Shown: piece by piece, positions 31,879 to 44,300 of the stretch
Layout: each line of letters starts with the position of its first letter
How positions within the stretch are numbered: position 1 is the stretch's first letter
Assembly (NCBI GenBank): GCA_009763385.1
Contig: CM019823.1
Coordinates: forward strand, 41,660,444-41,724,443
DNA: 64,000 nt
From: Coix lacryma-jobi var. lacryma-jobi
Lineage: Eukaryota > Streptophyta > Magnoliopsida > Poales > Poaceae
Reading direction: 5' to 3'
Program-made: the position numbers and the translations under genes
The notes under the pieces: model-generated
Database searches by the model: none
What the model was told of the DNA's origin: nothing
The model's input: only the letters and a program-made list of their open reading frames with translations

Positions 31879-34202
31879 GTATTTAATTTTGTTATCTCGT
31901 AAAGAGTTGATAATCGTGTCAAGAGAGTTTTATCCTCATGAAACTCACTTATCTTCTTTCCTCATTATATCATGCCAACTCAGCAAATATGCTGATGTGT
32001 TATAGTAATTAATGAGAATGAAACTCATTTGGAACTCTAATTGAGACTGATCTAATTAGAAAACTAAAAGTAGATTACTACAACATCTTTCATTTTGTTT
32101 CGTGCTCAATAATTTTTGGTCCCCTATTCTTAAGACCTTGAGTGTCCACCACTAACTACTTGTGCATGGTTGCAGACAAAAACATTCAACCCACTTAGGG
32201 GCTGGTAATTTAGTCTATTAAAAACAAACTAATTATAAAACTAATTACACCACCATATGCTAATTAATAAGACGAATCTATTAAGGTAAATTAATCTGTC
32301 ACTAGAAAATATTTACTGTAGCACTATATTATCAAATCATGAACTAATTAAATTTAATAGATTCGTCTCGAGAAATAGTCTTCGACTAACAAATTAGTTT
32401 TTTAATTAATTTATTTTTAATAGACTAAATTAGGGCCCCAAAATCAAATGTGACAGAGCCAAAAAATTTTGATGGAAAACGAGCATGCCCTTAATATTTT
32501 GGAACAAATGCCTAATTGTGTTGTATTTAATTTTGTTGCCTCGTACTCACTTATCTTCTTTCCTCATTATATCATGTCAACTCAACAAATATGCTGATGT
32601 GTTATAGTAATTAATGAGAATGAAACTCATTTAAAACTCTAATTAAGACTGATCTAATAAAAAAACTAAAAGTAGATTACTACAACATCTTTCATTTTGT
32701 TTTGTGCTCGATAATTTTTTGTCCCCTATTCTAAAGACCTTGAGTGTCCACCACTGACTACTTGTGCATGGTTGCGGACAAAAACATTCAACCCACTTAG
32801 GGGATGTTCATTTCCTGGTAAAACAATTTAGCATGTCACATCAGTTGTTTCGGTACTAATTTAGCCTATTATAAACAAACTAATTATAAAACTAATTACA
32901 CCACCATATGCTAATTAATAAGACAAATCTATTAAGGTAAATTAATTCGTCATTAGCAAATATTTACTATAGCACTATATTGTCGAATCATGAGCTAATT
33001 AAGTTTAATAGATTTGTCTCGAGAAATAGTCTTCGGTTAATAAATTAGTTTTTAATTAATTTATTTTTAATAGACTAAATTAGGGCCGCAAAATTCGATG
33101 TGACAAAGCCAAAAAAAATTTGATCGAAAACGAGCATGCCCTTAATATTTTGGAACAAATGCCTACTTGTGTTGTATTTAATTTTGTTGCCTCGTAAAGA
33201 GTTGATAATCGTGTCAAGAGAGTTTTATCCTCATGAAACTCACTTATCTTCTTTCCTTATTATATCATGCCAACTCAGCAAATATGTTGATGTGTTATAG
33301 TAATTAATGAGAATGAAACTCATTTGAAACTCTAATTGAGACTGATCTAATAAGAAAACTAAAAGTAGATTGCTACAACATCTTTCATTTTGTTTTGTGT
33401 TCAATTTTTTTGTCCCCTATTCTTCTTAAGACCTTGAGTGTCCACCACTGACTACTTGTGCATGGTTGCGGACAAAAACATTCAACCCACGTAGGGGATG
33501 TTCGTTCCTAGTAAAAATATTTAGCCTGTCACATCATATGTTTTGGGTACTAATAATTTAGTCTATTAAAAATAAACTAATTATAAAACTAATTACATCA
33601 CCATATGCTAATTAATAACACAAATCTATTAGGGCCCGTTTGGATGCTTGGAATTGAATTCATTTTAAGAATCATAATTAGACACATATTAATTAAGCTA
33701 ATATGATTATATATGGATTATATTTGTATATTATTGTTGGTTATACGAGAGGGATATTCATGTGTTGCATTTCTATCATAGGAGAGTGAGTTGAAGAGAA
33801 TGTTATAAGTTACAAAGTAGAAATATAGTATGGTGATGTATGAAATCCATTTCCCTCTCTGACTCTATGAATTTGAGGTAGACATATATATGAACCTTGG
33901 AAAGTGGTGGGATGTCAAATTCCAAGGCAAATAGACTAGTTTATTGAGTGAATTCAATTCCATCAAAATAAAGAGATCCAAACGGGCCCTTAAGGTAAAT
34001 TAATCCGTCATTAACAAATATTTACTGTAGCACTATGTTATCAAATCATGAACTAATTAAGTTTAATAGAACAAATTAGTTTTTAAATTAATTTATTTTT
34101 AATAGACTAAATTAGGGTTGTAAAATTCGATGTGATAGAGTCAAAAATTTTTGATGAAAAACGAGCATGCCCTTAATATTTTGGAACAAATGCCTAATTG
34201 TG
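31879..34202. repeat. Three tandem copies of a ~650-bp MITE-containing unit
   Basis: Units start with 'gtatttaattttgtt' at 31879, 32523 and 33174. Each unit holds the same order: a 'gagttttatcctcatgaaactca' block (deleted in unit 2), 'ctttcattttgtttcgtgctc', 'ccttgagtgtccaccac', then a MITE with ends aggggatgttcgtt... and ...aaaacgagcatgccctt. The third unit is longer because a Tourist MITE is inserted in it. Confidence 0.8.
33632..33989. mobile_element. Tourist-type MITE (358 bp)
   Basis: Ends GGGCCCGTTTGGAT and ATCCAAACGGGCCC form a perfect 14-bp inverted repeat. It is flanked by TTA on both sides (33629-33631, 33990-33992), the target choice of PIF/Harbinger-related Tourist elements. Removing it restores 'aatctattaaggtaaatta', as in the sister units. 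Confidence 0.9.
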
Positions 34203-34829
34203 CTTGATAACCCCTCTCGCCCTTGGTGTAGTCGGACAAAGGCCTTTTGGCAGTTTTACTCAAGACGTCAGGGTGCAATGTGCGAAAGAGATCCCAGCCG
34301 GAATTCTTGGGGCACAGGCGGAGGTGAGTCCGGCGGTCAAAGCTCCCGGGTGCGAGCCCAATCATTGCCACCACCGCCGGGCCCGCGCGCCGGGCCTCAC
34401 CCGTCCGATCCCCTGCCCACCCGATCGGACGGCGACGCGGTCGGCAGAAGCGCAGAGCGAGCACCTGCGGGGCTGCTGCCGCCCGCGCGGGGCATCCGGG
34501 CCGCGGTCTCCCGCCGGTCTCTCGCGATCTGGGCTCCGAGCTGCAGCGCGCGTGGCGTGCGCTCCGCGAGTCTCGCCATGCGGCCGGCCCAACGACGGTC
34601 GACAGGTTCACTCTCTCGTCCGGAACTGGAACAGAATTTCGTCGGACTTGACGCCAATCTCTCTTTTTTTTTAAGATTATATTACTACAGTAGTAAACGA
34701 AAAGAAGTCGAAGGTGACGCACCTGTATCAGCCGTAGGAATAGGATAGACTGGGTGGGTGATAGAGAGTAGAGTATTCCAGTGAACACAGACCAAGAACC
34801 ACCGAAATGTTGGTTGGAACATGCAGTAG
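34203..34829. other. GC-rich patch of unknown origin
   Basis: About 34205-34640 is strongly GC-rich between AT-rich repeats. Open frames exist on both strands but none has a recognisable domain. It may be a captured gene fragment, because it differs sharply in base use from its neighbours. Confidence 0.35.
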
Positions 34830-34831
34830 TA

Positions 34832-36592
34832 CTCCCTCCATCCAAAAATTAGGGGCGTACGAGCAAAATTGAGATTTCCAAAAATTGGAGTCGTATTAGG
34901 TTGTCCTCCCGTTTTACAAATAAATATGATGTCTCGTATTACTACAACCTTGCATGCACTCCAACGGGATGCTTTATATGTGCATGAGGAAGTTAAACAG
35001 ACCTTTGCATGCTTGATAATTAATGAAAATCTGCACGGGTTTGGAGCTCCTTGGTCATTGTGCCAGGGGCTAAGGGCAAGTACAACGCGTCCCTTCACTC
35101 CGTCCCTTCGATGTATTTTTTACAGAAAACACCCCGCGAGAGCCTGGAGACGGAGCCGGCGTCGCCTCGCGAGACGACACGGCCGTCCCGTGCTCCAAGG
35201 CAGAGAAGACGGCTCCAGCAGCGATGTACGACCCGCCTCCTCGACTCGCCACCGCGCAGATCCTGGGCGCTCGCGCGTGCGGGAAGGTACTTTCGCGCCA
35301 TTGTTCATGTATGTGGGATGACTTCCTTCTTCCTCTGCGGACACCGTCGCCGCTAGCGTCACCTCCGCCGCCGCTAGCTTCGCCTCCGCCAAGAGTCCGT
35401 TCTATCTGCTGCAGCATGGGAACGCGACACTCCTGCGTTGGTGCCGGAGGCCATCTGCTCCTCTCTTCACTAGCGTCGTGGGATCAGCTGCTCTATTCCC
35501 TCCCTCAATTACGGCTTGCAGGTTCGATTGATTTCCTCCGGGATCTATTCTACCTTTCTATAATTTACACCTGATGGATTAAAGAGAGCTACCTGTTGTC
35601 ATAAGAGAGCTTGGAGAGGAATTGAAGTCTGTACAAGTAAGTTTCTAAATGTCATGAAACTTTCTTCAGTTAAGTTTATGGAAACTGGATGGTGTGATAT
35701 TTCTGTATAGTTAAGTTCCAATTAAACTGTTCTTCAACTAAACTGGATGGATGGTGGTGATATTTCTGTACTGTTAAGTTTCAGTTAAACTTCTCTGAAC
35801 GATGATGTGCTGATTTGCATTTCTGGTAAGTTCAGTTAAACTTTTGCTCAATTTAAGTTTCTGAATGTCCTGAAACTTCTCTGAACGATGATGTGCTGAT
35901 TTGCATTTCTGATAAGTTCAGAAAATAGCCATGAAACTATGCTTTTGTTGCATTTCTGTTAGGTTCAGAAAATAGCCATGGAATTATATTTCTAACTAAC
36001 TGAATTGTTTCTTGTGGCCGTGTGTGCGATTGACCAAGATGCCATGGTTGCAGCAGTATAGATCTCATGGCTGCGAATGACAAGGATGACATGGCTTCAT
36101 CAATCTATGATATTTCTGTGTCTGCAACTTCCTGTGATTGTAGTTCTAAAAATAGAGTCCACATAATTGTAGTACTGAAAATATGGCTTTTCAGAAAGTA
36201 TTTGTCATGGTGATACAGTGAGCATGTTTCTGTTAAATTAATTTTAACTCGTGTGAATTATGATCACTTTGTATATATGTGTTCCTTCCAACATGTCTGC
36301 TTATGCATGTTTGTTTGTTTGTTTGAGCATACATGGTATGTAGCAAGTTAGTTGATATTCATGCTTGAATTATTTTTTATCAAGTAGCAACACAACCGTA
36401 TACAAATTGATATTCATCATTGATCCTGGCTACATGCGAAGCATTAAAATGCTTACAGACGACCTCCCGTCTCTGGGTTGTACAACTCGTCTTTTCAGTT
36501 GTCTGTATGTCAGATTCTAGTCTGTTAGAGACGACCTCCCGTCTCTAGGTTGTACATGCCCTAATACGACCCCAATTTTTGGATGGAGGGAG
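34832..36592. mobile_element. Stowaway-type MITE split by a Harbinger-type insertion
   Basis: Left end CTCCCTCCATCCAAAAATT and right end AATTTTTGGATGGAGGGAG, with TA on both sides (34830-34831, 36593-36594). Without the nested element (35074-36561 plus one TAA) it would be about 270 bp, normal for Stowaway. Confidence 0.85.
35074..36561. mobile_element. PIF/Harbinger-like non-autonomous element (1.49 kb) nested in the Stowaway
   Basis: Ends GGGCAAGTACAAC and GTTGTACATGCCC, with TAA duplicated on each side (35071-35073, 36562-36564). It contains a GC-rich part (35090-35560) with no recognised gene, imperfect direct repeats around 35640-35990 ('ctctgaacgatgatgtgctgatttgca' class) and a repeated 'acgacctcccgtctct' near the right end (about 36460 and 36530). 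No transposase frame. Confidence 0.7.
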
Positions 36593-36734
36593 TAGCACAG
36601 TAGCTCTAGGCTCTTGCACCTAACCTAGTACACCCAGCGTCCGATGTACTGTACGTATGTTTCTTCATCAGTCACTGTATGCATGTTTTCTGTTTTCTTC
36701 TCTGGATTTTGTTGCGTGTACTGCCGGGGAAACC

Positions 36735-36758
36735 GGGGGGGGGGGGGGGGGGGGGGGG
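36735..36758 (+). repeat. Poly-G tract, 24 G
   Basis: Uninterrupted run of G followed by cc. Length is likely uncertain. Confidence 0.9.
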
Positions 36759-36849
36759 CCTCCACGCCGAACAGAAGCCGGACAAGTCTTGAGCAGGAAC
36801 GCTGAAATCTGGTTTCAAAGCATCGCCGTCGCCGTCCCAGAAGCCATTA

Positions 36850-37150
36850 CAACAACTCCAAAACAACTCCAAGACAGTTGGTAAAAATGGATGGCTAAAT
36901 CTATAATATAGCTAGTCTCTAAAATAAAAAACTTTATAAAAAAATAGAAAACTCCAAGAGTCTTTCTATATAGCAATATTAGATAGCTAGTGACACATGC
37001 AAGCTATATTTACCATGCGAGATTTTAGGAATAGCAAACTTGTTATTTTACAAAACAAGATAGCATAGCTGTTGGAGTTCACTTTTTACTCTAAAAAAAT
37101 CTAAATATAGCATACAAAACAAAGATAGCAAGTCTCTTGGAGATGCTCTT
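36850..37150. mobile_element. MITE-like AT-rich element
   Basis: Left part 'caactccaagacagttgg' and right part 'agtctcttggagatgctctta' form a loose inverted pair around AT-rich DNA with 'tatagc' motifs. This is a common class of grass MITE. Borders are approximate. Confidence 0.5.
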
Positions 37151-37358
37151 ACTCCTGCTGCATAGGCAGACGGGACAACGCGTTCGATCGGTCGACAATA
37201 ATGAGGCTGGACCGCTGAAAGCTTGGTTGATTTCTCATGCTACGAGAACGGCGCGGCGTCCGCGCATAGGTAGAGGACGAACACGAGACGGGACGAGCAA
37301 GTACTCCATGATGATCATGTCCCATTCATTTATCTTATCAGCCAGACTTTGACTTAAG

Positions 37359-37665
37359 GTTTATTTAGTATAGCTCTTGTGAGCTGTTTTTTTTCAAACA
37401 TCTTTTTATAAAACAGCTTCATCCATGAAATTGTTTTATTTTCTCTCATAAAAACATAAGTTAAGATAAAACTAGAAAAAATAGTTTTTCACAGCTTATA
37501 TCATTATTTCTCTCTCACAAGCATACATAAAGTTGTTAGTGAAACTGTTTTGTCAAACACTTTTTTAAAACAGCTTATCTTCATCTAGCAAGTTGCTCCT
37601 AATGCTATTTTCTAAAAAAAAACACTTTCACTAGTAAAACTGAGCTATGTCAAATAGGATCTAAT
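37359..37665. mobile_element. MITE-like element
   Basis: Left end ggtttatttagtatagctc; the right end reverse-complemented reads gatcctatttgacatagctc. The interior carries 'cttttttaaaacagctt' inverted phrases. No open frame. Confidence 0.55.
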
Positions 37666-37680
37666 ATTCTTTCTTACATA

Positions 37681-38480
37681 ATAATATTGAAACAGCTAAA
37701 ATGAGTGCGGAAAACAACCGGCCCTGAGTATCTTTTTTCTCCGTCGGTCGGCGTTCCCTTGCGTCGGGCCGTCGCCGGCTTGCCGCCGCTCCTGGGCCGC
37801 TTATTGCCGCAGGACGCAGACGCAAGCCAACCCCTTATTGCCGCTTGTGCCACCACGAAAACAAGCTGCTGGGCCGGGCCGTGCGGCGGAGACGACGCGG
37901 CAAGGAGGAGGCCGAGAGGCCCGCTTCTGTTTCTCTCCCCGGCCCCCCGGTAGGATGACGCGGCAGACATCCAAGAGTGTCCAACACACAAAATGGACTG
38001 GAGTCTGGGGCGTGCGGGGCGGCCGTGACAACTGTCTCTGTCACCGCCTCTGTCACACCACCACCACACATGGGTCGCGCCGTCGCGCGAGTACAGTGTA
38101 CAGCTCGCAAGCGCGTTCCGGTGCCGCGTGCACGAACCGATCGAGCCGTGCAGCCGCGTCCCCGCCGACAAGTTGGGGGGGTCACGGCCAGCTCGCCGCC
38201 CTCTCACCTCCTCACCTTCCGCCCCGCCTGCCAAGTGCCAACTCGCAAATCCGCCGGAAACAGCGCACGTAACCGCCGAGAAGCCGAGGTCCGATCCGAA
38301 CGCCGCCCACCACCGGCATCCGCCAGGTCAGGTGCATCAGTTTATATACACCTACACACCGCCTCCTCTTGCACGTCTCCACCACCTCGTCACAGCCGCG
38401 TCCATCCATTTGCAAGCACAAACGCAAACCCGCCGCGCCGCACCGCACGCGAACCCGCCGCAGTGCCGCGCCGGACCACC
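37681..38480 (+). promoter_or_regulatory. Promoter and 5' UTR region of the rhomboid gene
   Basis: GC-rich stretch. A TATA-like 'tttatataca' at 38340-38349 lies about 130 bp before the ATG. The 5' UTR contains repeated ccgcc motifs. Overlapping long frames on both strands are compositional. Confidence 0.5.
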
Positions 38481-40258
38481 ATGGCCGCCGCGCGCTACGA
38501 CGTGGAGAAGGCCGCGAGGAACGGGGAGGGGAAGCACGCCTCGCCGCCGCCGCCGGAGCACCTGTACCCGCAGCGGGAGGGGGAGAGGGAGTGGGTGCCG
38601 TGGTTCGTGCCGCTCGTCGCCGCCGTCAACATCGTGCTGTTCGCCGTGGCCATGTACGTCAACAACTGCCCCGCCCACGCCGCCGCCTCGTCTCGCCGCG
38701 GCGGCTGCGTCGCCCGCGGCTTCCTCCACCGCTTCTCCTTCCAGCCGCTCAGCGAGAACCCGCTCCTCGGGCCCTCGTCGGCCACGTAAGTGCTACAAGA
38801 GCACCTTCGATCCATCCGTTTCCTGCCTTTCTTCATCGGTTACTGTTCCATATCTTCTCCATTCGATTATCAATGTAGTAGTAGTACTAGCTAGAGGTAT
38901 ACTAGATGAAGAAGCGATGGCGCAATGCTAAATACAGATCGTAACGGACTCATTCATATGGAAAGAAAAGTTTCCATAACCGACTCCGCCTTGGTATCTC
39001 ATCTCCGCCTTGTTTTCCCATATAAACGCGATTCGAAATTATTTGCCTGCCATGTATACTTGCTGCGATCGATGGATGGTGGACGGTTTCTCACATCAGT
39101 AAACCTTCTTCCCCGCAGGCTGCAGAAGCTGGGGGCACTTGTATGGGACAAAGTTGTGCAGGAGCACCAGGGATGGAGGCTCGTCACTTGCATCTGGCTC
39201 CACGCCGGTGTTGCCCACCTTCTGGCCAATATGGTCAGCCTCGTGCTCATCGGACTCAGACTTGAGCAGCAGTTTGGATACGGTATGCACAGCTGCAGGA
39301 ACTTAATACCGCCCGGCTTGCGTAGCACTATTGTCTATTTGTCTGATCTGGATCTGCATTCCGGCATGTTTCCTTGCAGTGAGAATTGGCGTCATCTACC
39401 TTGTTTCTGGCGTTGGAGGCAGCGTGCTTTCATCTCTGTTCGTCAGGAACACCATCTCTGTCGGCGCTTCTGGAGCTCTGTTCGGACTCCTTGGTGCCAT
39501 GCTGTCGGAGCTCCTCACCAACTGGACCATTTACTCAAACAAGGTGCAGATCTTCCCTCCTCGGTCGTCCTCACATTGCAACGTGAATCTTTCGGCAGAA
39601 AAATGTGGTTTCCAAATGAAATTGTAGCTCAACTCAAGTAGTAATGTCCGATCCGATCTGCAGGCTGCTGCCCTGGTAACCCTCCTGGTCGTCATCGCCA
39701 TCAACCTCGCCATCGGCATCCTCCCGCACGTCGACAACTTCGCGCACATCGGGGGATTCCTCACCGGCTTGCTGCTCGGGTTCGTCTTCCTGATGCGCCC
39801 GCACTACGGCTGGATGCAGCGCTACGTCCTGCCCTCCGACGTCAAGTACACCAGCAAGAAGTACCTGGCCTATCAGTGGGTTCTGCTGGCCGTGGCTTCG
39901 GTCCTCGCTGTCGTCGGGTAAGCTAGCATCACATCACATGCTGGTGGCCTCCTCTTTCTGAAACCTAACACGCTAGTAGTACTAGGAGTACTCGCTAATA
40001 TCTTAACGCGCGTGCCATAATGCTAATCTAATGCATTCTGTCAGTGTCAGCTTTCGTTTCAACACCCGAAAAAGAAAAGAAAAAAAAAGTGTTCTGTTCT
40101 GTCAGTTAGGTCGGTTTGACTGAATTTGAACTCATGTGGTGCGCAGGTTCGCCGTTGGGCTGTGGATGCTTTTCAGAGGAGTGAACGCGAATGATCACTG
40201 CGGGTGGTGCCACTACCTCAGCTGCGTTCCGACCTCCAGATGGAGCTGTGGGAAGTGA
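38481..40258 (+). CDS. RBL2: Rhomboid-like intramembrane serine protease (RBL2 type), 5 exons
   Basis: Exons 38481-38785, 39119-39282, 39380-39543, 39664-39917 and 40147-40258 join in phase with GT/AG introns into 332 residues plus stop. The protein cleaves transmembrane substrates within the membrane, probably in Golgi or secretory membranes. Motifs in order: hydrophilic N-terminus, first membrane helix (WVPWFVPLVAAVNIVLFAVAM), FSFQPLSENPLLGPSS, GWRLVTCIWLHAGVAHLLANM, catalytic serine in ISVGASGALFGLLGAMLSEL, catalytic histidine in VDNFAHIGGFLTG, and the Cys-rich tail CGWCHYLSCVPTSRW. All match plant RBL1/2-type rhomboids at full length. The ATG context is accATGG and nothing is broken. Assignment to RBL2 rather than RBL1 is by recollected similarity. 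Confidence 0.93.
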
Positions 40259-41589
40259 AGATTTGCGTGCGGACACAATGGAGCGAAGCCAGGAGAGAGC
40301 CCATGCATGGGACCTTTTCTGGGGCAAGCATTTCCGGGGATATAGATAGATAGATATATACATACTGCTCGCATTGTCTTGTTGTACATAATGTCATTAG
40401 AATGAGATGCTCGTGGCATTATTACGTTTATCTGATTGGTCGATGATTCATTCTATTTATTCAGCTAGTTAAAATTGAAATGTCTTCAATTTTTCACCTG
40501 TTTGCAAACTAGCTTGCAGTTGTATTGTTGTCTACCTGTCGACCACAAACGATCTTCCCGACGATTACTAGGCGCAGATGTTTTTCGAAACCTCACCCAA
40601 GAAATCTGAGAAGCCGATGAGATCTATGTTTATGTGAATTCATCCTTGTGGTACAAAAAACAGCTTCTCCATCCTCTCTAGAACTTCTTCCGTACATGAA
40701 GCCATTTCTTAAGAGAAGCTAGAGAATCCAAAAATGAAGCCCCTAAAAAAGACCTTCCAAACAAAGCCGAAATATAATTAATAAAAAATAACCAGGTGTT
40801 AAGCTATGTGAAACACTGATCGCTTGATGAACGGAGTAAAAGTTAATTTATTTTTGCACAGGGAAATAGGCCACATAAAAGCGCGGCGGTGGTGCCGCTA
40901 GAGCCTAGAAGAAGAGGTCCTGGTCCTGGAGTATCTCGTTCCTGGACTGCGTTGCGATGGGCCGATGCTCATCCATCTCCACAGAGAGGAAAGAGGATGT
41001 AGCCCCGAGTGGATTACGACGAAGTTTCGGTACGTGGCCTATTGGGCCGGAAATAAAGGTGAAGGAAGCCATGCAGCGTGTTAGCAAAACTCCTCAAATT
41101 GGGCTCGTCTGGTTCAGAAACGCCGTTTCTTCTTGGCTGACGACATCGCCAAATTGAGCCCATATTATTACAAAAAAAAAATGTCAATTCGGCTCTCAAA
41201 AGTCTTTTTGGCTGACGACATCGCCGGTTCTTCGTGGCGGCCTGCAGTCCTTGTTCTTGATTTGGTCGCCCACTAAAGTGCAAAGCTGCCGGCTGCCATC
41301 CAGTTATTACACGCACGCATCACGCCAAAAAGAAATAACCCAAAACTCTCCTCGGTTTAGATACTCTCAGCGGAGTGCCCTATCAGTATCAGTAAAAAGG
41401 AAATGTTCACACAAATCCCTGAAATGATTGAAACTCTGAAAAACAACCAACAAGGACTAGAAGGTAAATTCGCAACCCCCCCCCCCCCAAACCAAACGTA
41501 ACAGACGACCCTGAATTGCACTGGGATTGAGGACCGGGAACACGCCGTGGCTCCGACGTCCGGAAGACGCCTGAACACACGGCGTGGAC
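40259..41589. other. Intergenic region
   Basis: 3' flank of the rhomboid gene, then AT-rich DNA. A 60-residue minus-strand frame at 40905-41087 ends RNEILQDQDLFF and could be a fragment; no family named. A C9 tract lies near 41480. Confidence 0.4.
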
Positions 41590-42018
41590 CTAGGCTTGGA
41601 CGACGACGGCGTCCGTGGACCCGAGGCTGCTGCCGCCGCCGCCGCCGGCGGGCACCGCCCAGGCCACGCCGCGGGGCGCCGTGCTGCCGCCCGCGGCGCC
41701 GCGCAATGCCCGCCGCGTGCTCGTCGTCCTCGCCGCCGCCGTAGACACGGAGAGCCCGGCGTCCTCGGCGCCGTGGCGCGTCTCGAAGTCGAGCGGCTCG
41801 CCGGCGTCGTCCCCGCAGTAGGTGGCGCCGGCGCTCGGCCCCAGGACGCTGCTGTCCGCGGCGCCGCGGCTGTTGTGCCATATCCCGAGGCAGTAGGACG
41901 CGGAGCAGAGCGCCGCGGCAAGGAGGAAGATCAGGAGGTCCACGCGCGTGAGGGTGCCGCAGCACTTCCTGCCGGTGCCGCCGCCGCCGCGCGCGCTCGG
42001 CGGCCCGTCGTTCGCCAT
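41590..42018 (-). CDS. Short membrane-anchor protein resembling the N-terminus of a pectin methyltransferase-like (PMT) protein
   Basis: Frame of 142 residues from MANDGPPSARGG, with an in-frame ATG 39 bp upstream as an alternative. One membrane segment (LLIFLLAAALCSASYCLGIWHN, residues about 26-47) preceded by a basic KCCGTLTRVD fits a type II Golgi anchor. GEPLDFETRH afterwards resembles the stem of plant PMT methyltransferases. The catalytic methyltransferase domain is absent: the frame runs into Ala/Gly-rich sequence (AVPAGGGGGSS) and stops at 41590-41592. Thus it is a truncated gene, a first exon whose partner is missing, or an unrelated small protein. A TATA-like tatataac on the minus strand lies near 42150-42160. 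Confidence 0.45.
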   Translation of the reverse strand: MANDGPPSARGGGGTGRKCCGTLTRVDLLIFLLAAALCSASYCLGIWHNSRGAADSSVLGPSAGATYCGDDAGEPLDFETRHGAEDAGLSVSTAAARTTSTRRALRGAAGGSTAPRGVAWAVPAGGGGGSSLGSTDAVVVQA

Positions 42019-42164
42019 GGCCGGCTGGAGCGCGCGGCGAGGGGGGGAGGAGGACACGAGGCGGATCGGAGGAAACGGGAGAGAACTGAGTCAGGTCGCC
42101 TTTGAGTCTGTCTTTGACGAAGGCTCTGGTGCAAAGAGAGGCCAAAGTTATATATACATGGCAT

Positions 42165-44300
42165 GAGTAGGGTGCAACGAATTAAGCTGGAACGTGGAAG
42201 TTGGGGTAGATACTCTCCATGGTTGCTCAGGACTGATGAAAGCAGTAATTTTTTTTTACAAGGATCGTGCTTTACTTTTATACATCATAGTTATATTGGC
42301 CACGCTCCAAATTTTACCTACCGTGAGTAGCGGTAGCAGCAGTATCTTATGGATGATGATCAAATGTTGGGGTCTCCATCCTCGCGAAGATCCGCCAAAT
42401 TTTAGTGTAGTATACTAGTATGCTCCTATTTGGTTCTTTGAATGAATGAAAGAAGTGACCAGAACGGGATGGTGTCCCGACGAGGAGCACGAGTTGGTTG
42501 GGAGTTCGGAATTGGATATGTGCGGAACCGGTCCACTTTGTCGCGCGGTGAGTTGACTAGACTTTGGGTCGAGATGCAATCAGAGCGTGCGGGCCCGGCC
42601 AGGAGGAACACGGGCACACAGCACGCAAGGGGGCCCGATTACACTTGAGCCCATGTGTGGCTCATGCAACGTGTTCCCGATCAATTGTTGTAACGTGGCT
42701 TATAAAAAGGCCCATGCGAATTGTGTAGCCTAGCCCACTAACTCGGGGTCGAAAACACCCAACAGCAATTGATCTTGCATTTGTTGGTTGGACTGGGCCT
42801 AAGTCCAGAGAAACTTTAATTTGGAGAGTAGTACACAGCAAAACCCTGTCGATGGACAACATCACAACGTTGTCCCAAATTCTTATACAGCGCGCGTCCG
42901 CCGGGGAGGCTAGCGACGCACACTTTTCCGTTTAACCCTGCTGGCTCACACCTTCCGTCCACAACTTTCCATTTTCAGTTTCCACTTCCCAAACTCCCCG
43001 CATCGTCATTTCAAAAAAGAAAACATCAGCCACACCTCTCAATCCGGAGAACGCCGCCGCTCAAGGCACCTCCGCCACCGGATCCCAGCACCCACTGTTC
43101 GCCATCCGCCTTTTACCGCTCCTCCTCAGATCACCATGGTGCGCTCCGCCGACACTCGACGCAACTCTCGTCATATGCAGCTCCACATCTACGCAAGATT
43201 TGGTTAGAGTTTGGGGTTTCAGTAGATGTCGTCAAATACTGCACTGCTGCTCGCACAGGAGCCCTCGAGGTCACGAACGTCGACGCTGCGGATGGATCCA
43301 TCATGCTCGAAGTCCTCGCCATGGGACGCCGCTAGGCCAACTACAAGGTACGACCATCACCATGTCTGAGCTCCTCCGCCCCTTATGGCCTCTGCTCCCT
43401 CTCTGGTTTTCTCTGCAGGCACGGGATGCCCTCGTCAGCAACTATTGTTCCTTCTGGGTAAACGTCATCTGGTCCACCTCAGCACAGTCCATGTTTAGCC
43501 TTGCACGATTCTGTGTATTTTATGCTTTCTCTTGTTTCCAATTGGTTGAATTGGTTAATCTGCATATGAAACACTTTGACAGTCCGACAGGCAGTATTGT
43601 GTCAAGATGTGAGTATAGAGCTTGTTCGATGACAATGAGGACCATTGGAGCCCCATCTCGCTACCCCAGCCCTACACCTTCAAGCAATAGGTAGCCCTCT
43701 TGTTGTTCAGATCTCGATATTGAGCTCGATTTGAATCAGTACAGTGTTGGTATCTAGATGCTATAGTATATATGGTTTTAGGCTCACTATCGCTTAGATG
43801 GATGCATATGTGGTGATGTGTAACAATACATTACTACGAATGCTAATGGATCAGTGAATCTATACATAAATTTCTCAATATCTAGATATTCCTCCTTGGC
43901 TATTGAGTTGCATTATTTTTCTTCAGATGACATACGGATGGCCAAAATTCTTACTGAAACCTTTTTTTTTCTTTTGTGCCTTGTTTTAGTTCATCAATGT
44001 AGGGGTAAAAGGATATTATTGGAATAAGTTTTTAACCATATATATTGCTAAAATGCAATCAACCATATCTAAAATAAACTTATTCCATCAGTGATATACT
44101 GGTGTTTGTGCCTATCATCCACAATCATTTGTCGTGTTTATAGTTTTTCTAAAATTAACTCCCGTATTTGGATTGGAATTAGCAATTTGTCAGCGTATTC
44201 ACGTTGTGCTAATTAATGTTGATCTTTATCATGAAAGTTGTTCTCAATATGCAACCTTACACTCGATTCAATTCAGTAAATGTTTCATGTGTGCTAACAG
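42165..44300. other. Intergenic region
   Basis: A GC-richer patch at about 42890-43440 has short frames with splice-like signals but no recognisable domain. The rest is AT-rich without named repeats. Confidence 0.4.

Noticed and set aside
34141..34845. 234-residue minus-strand frame and opposing frames in the GC patch
   Set aside because: Open on both strands because of base composition; no family resemblance strong enough to call.
38128..38931. Long open frames overlapping the rhomboid first exon in other registers
   Set aside because: They run through the GC-rich promoter and first exon without any domain; the rhomboid frame explains this stretch.
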